From positions 124,001-188,000 of the forward strand of contig CAVRGG010000003.1 of NCBI GenBank assembly GCA_963720695.1: a stretch of 64,000 nucleotides of DNA, written 5' to 3'. Shown here one piece after another: positions 62,295 through 64,000 of the stretch. Position numbers and translations under genes: made by a program. Source of the stretch: UBA668 sp963720695. Its GTDB lineage: Bacteria > Actinomycetota > Acidimicrobiia > Acidimicrobiales > Ilumatobacteraceae. A model generated the notes under the pieces. That model was not told the origin of the DNA, ran no database searches, and was given only the letters and a program-made list of their open reading frames with translations. Every line of letters starts with the position of its first letter. Positions within the stretch are counted from its first letter, which is position 1.

Positions 62295-63201
62295 CCAGAA
62301 GATCGTCGGCCTCGTGAGCGGGCGACGGTGGGGATGCCGGTTCGCACTGCTCTCGGAGCCGAGTTCCGTGGACGATGGCGCCGATGGTGACGGCGAAGCC
62401 GACCAGTTGGAGCCCTGACAGCGACTGCCCGAGCACGATCCAACCGAGTGCGGCACCCGTGACGGGTGCCGCCAGACCGAGCAGCGGAGGTGCAGCCGCC
62501 GGAAGACGACGGACCCCGTCGAACCACAGCACGAACGCCAACGCCGTGCAGACCAGACTCAGGTAGGCGAAGCCGATCAGGTGCTGCTGCGTCAGGTGAG
62601 GGGGCCGACCCTCGGCGACGAGCGTCATCGGCACGAGCAGGGCGCCGCCGATCAACAGTTGCCAGCCCGTCGCAGCGATGCGATTGGGTGGCGTCGGAAA
62701 CCGCTTGGTGAGCACGACCGCGACGGAGAACGACAGGTTCGCCCCGATCGCGGCCAGCACGCCCACCGGGTCGAGGTGCGCGCCAGGACGAACGACCACC
62801 AGGCCGACACCGAGAGCGGCCACGATCCCCACCACCACGTCTCGGCGTCGCGGCCGCCGACCTCCGACCAGCCAGGTGAGGACCGCGACGAAGATCGGCT
62901 GCAGCCCACCAACGGCCGCCGCCACGCCGCCCGGCAGGCGGTAGACGCCGACGATCAGCAGGGGAAAGAAGAGGCCGAAGTTGAACAGCGCGATCAGCCC
63001 GCTGTGCAGCCACTCGACGTGGTGCGGTCGCCAGTTCGACACGACTCGGCCGAGCGCGAGCAGGACGACGCCGGCGGGAACCACACGAAGCGCTGCCACG
63101 AGAAACGGTCGACCGGGCGGGAGGAGCTCCGTGATGGTGAGGTAGGTGGTTCCCCAGGCGACAGGAGCCAGCACGGTGAGGAGTGACCGATATTGCTTCA
63201 T
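62284..63201 (-). CDS. EamA/DMT-family transporter
   Basis: 305 residues and ten hydrophobic segments in two EamA repeats (WGTTYLTITELLPPGRPF, VGVLAAIGANLSFSVAVVLT). Family members export amino acids or metabolites. TAAGAT lies seven bases before ATG 63201 and overlaps the MarR-type operator, so expression is probably controlled by the divergent MarR protein. The last ~20 residues are hydrophilic. Substrate unknown. Confidence 0.9.
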   Translation of the reverse strand: MKQYRSLLTVLAPVAWGTTYLTITELLPPGRPFLVAALRVVPAGVVLLALGRVVSNWRPHHVEWLHSGLIALFNFGLFFPLLIVGVYRLPGGVAAAVGGLQPIFVAVLTWLVGGRRPRRRDVVVGIVAALGVGLVVVRPGAHLDPVGVLAAIGANLSFSVAVVLTKRFPTPPNRIAATGWQLLIGGALLVPMTLVAEGRPPHLTQQHLIGFAYLSLVCTALAFVLWFDGVRRLPAAAPPLLGLAAPVTGAALGWIVLGQSLSGLQLVGFAVTIGAIVHGTRLREQCEPASPPSPAHEADDLLVNC

Positions 63202-63207
63202 GTTCGT

Positions 63208-63225
63208 TATCTTAATACCAAGATA
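63208..63225. promoter_or_regulatory. Operator between EamA transporter and MarR genes
   Basis: TATCTT-N6-AAGATA is an inverted repeat with six-base arms. It covers the EamA -10 (TAAGAT on the minus strand) and lies at about the -35 of the MarR gene (-10 TAGCGT at 63248-63253). The layout fits MarR repression of both. Confidence 0.65.
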
Positions 63226-63259
63226 CTTATTGTCCAACGATATGTCGTAGCGTTCGAAC

Positions 63260-63760
63260 ATGGCGCGCAACGAGCACGATGCGGTCGATCGCATCACCCA
63301 GCAGTGGGCGTCGGTGCGACCGGACGTCGACTCCACACCGATCGAGGTGATCGGTCGCGTCTCGCGCCTGTCGAGGATGATCGACCGGCGGCTGTCCGAG
63401 AACTTCGCCACGTTCGGCATCGAGAACTGGATGTACGACGTGCTGGCGACGCTGCGGCGCGTGGGACCTCCTCACGAGCTGACGGCGGGCGACCTCGTCG
63501 GGCAGTCGATGGTGACGACGGGCGCGATCACCAACCGCATCGATCGGCTGGAACAGCGTGGCCTCGTGGAACGGGCGAGTGCCGCCGATCGACGCAAGGT
63601 CATCGTGCGGCTCACGGCATCGGGTCTCGCCCTCGTCGACGAGGTCGTGCAGTCACACATGGCGACGGAGCGGGAATTGCTCGCCGGGTTGTCGGATCGC
63701 CAACAACGCGAACTGGCCGCGATGTTGCGCACCCTGCTGATCGGGCTCGACGATCGCTAG
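63260..63760 (+). CDS. MarR-family transcriptional regulator
   Basis: 166 residues. Winged helix with GDLVGQSMVTTGAITNRIDR, LEQRGLVERASAADRRKVIV, and helical dimer ends. An N-terminal extension of about 25 residues. MarR proteins respond to phenolic or antibiotic ligands. ATG 63260 follows TAGCGT by six bases. It likely controls itself and the EamA transporter through the shared operator. Its stop shares the CTAG with the convergent AACS gene. Confidence 0.92.
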   Translation: MARNEHDAVDRITQQWASVRPDVDSTPIEVIGRVSRLSRMIDRRLSENFATFGIENWMYDVLATLRRVGPPHELTAGDLVGQSMVTTGAITNRIDRLEQRGLVERASAADRRKVIVRLTASGLALVDEVVQSHMATERELLAGLSDRQQRELAAMLRTLLIGLDDR

Positions 63761-64000
63761 ACGGCGAGCGCGGGGTGATGGCGGTACTGGTCGAGTGACT
63801 CGGGGTTCGCCAACGCCTCGGTGTTGCGCACCTCGCGCCCGTTGACGACGTCGGCCACGGCGAGCTCGCTGATCTTGTTGCTGCGTGTACGCGGGACGTC
63901 GGTGACCTGCGCGATCCGTGCCGGCACGTGGCGCGGCGAGGCGTTGGTGCGCAACACCTGACGGATGGTCGCCTGCATCTCGTCGGTGAGGGTGACACCG
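63757..64000 (-). CDS. Acetoacetate-CoA ligase (AACS), C-terminal part only
   Basis: The frame is open to the window edge, and about 80 residues are visible. It ends with the AMP-binding C-terminal domain: IRQVLRTNASPRHVPARIAQ, then VPRTRSNKISELAVADVVNG and ALANPESLDQYR. The Asn-Lys in TRSNKISE takes the place of the usual SGK before the catalytic Lys, as in acetoacetyl-CoA synthetases. It activates acetoacetate or a similar acid. The start lies beyond 64000. Confidence 0.82.
   Translation of the reverse strand, partial: GVTLTDEMQATIRQVLRTNASPRHVPARIAQVTDVPRTRSNKISELAVADVVNGREVRNTEALANPESLDQYRHHPALAV

Noticed and set aside
1..64000. Biosynthetic gene cluster, prophage, integron or CRISPR array
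   Set aside because: No core synthase, phage structural gene, integrase, transposase or spaced direct-repeat array was found.

Overview
The window is high-GC DNA with dense, mostly short-spaced genes on both strands. The gene set points to an actinobacterium: an F420/LLM-type oxidoreductase, a BTAD-AAA regulator, a WXG100 protein, a DevS/DevR-like pair, DUF2510, Thr/Ser-rich lipoproteins, and many genes preceded by a TANNNT hexamer 6-8 bases before an ATG or GTG (leaderless-type promoters). An aquatic Acidimicrobiia (Ilumatobacter-like) is my best guess, from overall flavour only. There are no phage genes, transposases or CRISPR arrays, and one tRNA is visible. No stretch over about 300 bases lacks a gene; the longest gaps (about 100-215 bases) hold promoters, operators or hairpins.

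Layout. 1-10 kb: a zinc-ribbon protein (frame broken), a GGDEF-EAL protein, gluQ, a 2OG-Fe(II) oxygenase, an L,D-transpeptidase and a GH2 beta-galactosidase (both frame broken), and an MBL-Rieske fusion. 10-20 kb: an ABC exporter, a rhodanese, a DsbB/thioredoxin pair, larB-larC for the nickel-pincer cofactor (larC frame broken in its His-rich linker), pheA, a lipoprotein, tRNA-Ser(UGA), and an HxlR regulator facing a CMD/EthD operon. 20-32 kb: vapBC, an acyltransferase-SGNH protein, a sigma factor with a membrane partner, an MBL protein behind phased repeats, a BTAD regulator, an MDR oxidoreductase and adenosine deaminase. 32-43 kb: an antiporter, an HExxH protein, an M20 peptidase (frame broken), an FAD monooxygenase, a two-component pair and map. 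43-52 kb: a PEP-mobile-domain protein with an MFS exporter, a MATE exporter (frame broken) across a PHO-box-like array, an orphan DNA methylase with an in-frame 18-bp repeat, coaA, a second lipoprotein of the same family, a thiamine-binding/HTH/HAD operon and a lone WXG100 protein. 52-64 kb: an LLM oxidoreductase, a ferredoxin-MBL protein, NUDIX, an M20D amidohydrolase, a GH38 mannosidase, a CoA-transferase, an ATP-dependent DNA ligase, kynureninase, EamA/MarR and the end of acetoacetate-CoA ligase.

Three things stand out. Six genes are each broken by exactly one base, which suggests residual assembly indels, although the larC break sits where programmed frameshifting is known in another species. 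Several intergenic regions carry clear unexplained regulatory architecture: 11-bp phased triplet repeats at 25.1 and 45.6 kb, twin divergent promoters with identical 23-bp geometry at 54.2 and 58.5 kb, and a near-perfect 51-base palindrome at 53.6 kb. I did not find a convincing new multi-gene system; the best candidates for new biology are these regulatory arrays, the reduced rifampin-phosphotransferase-like protein with its exporters, and the thiamine-binding/HAD operon.
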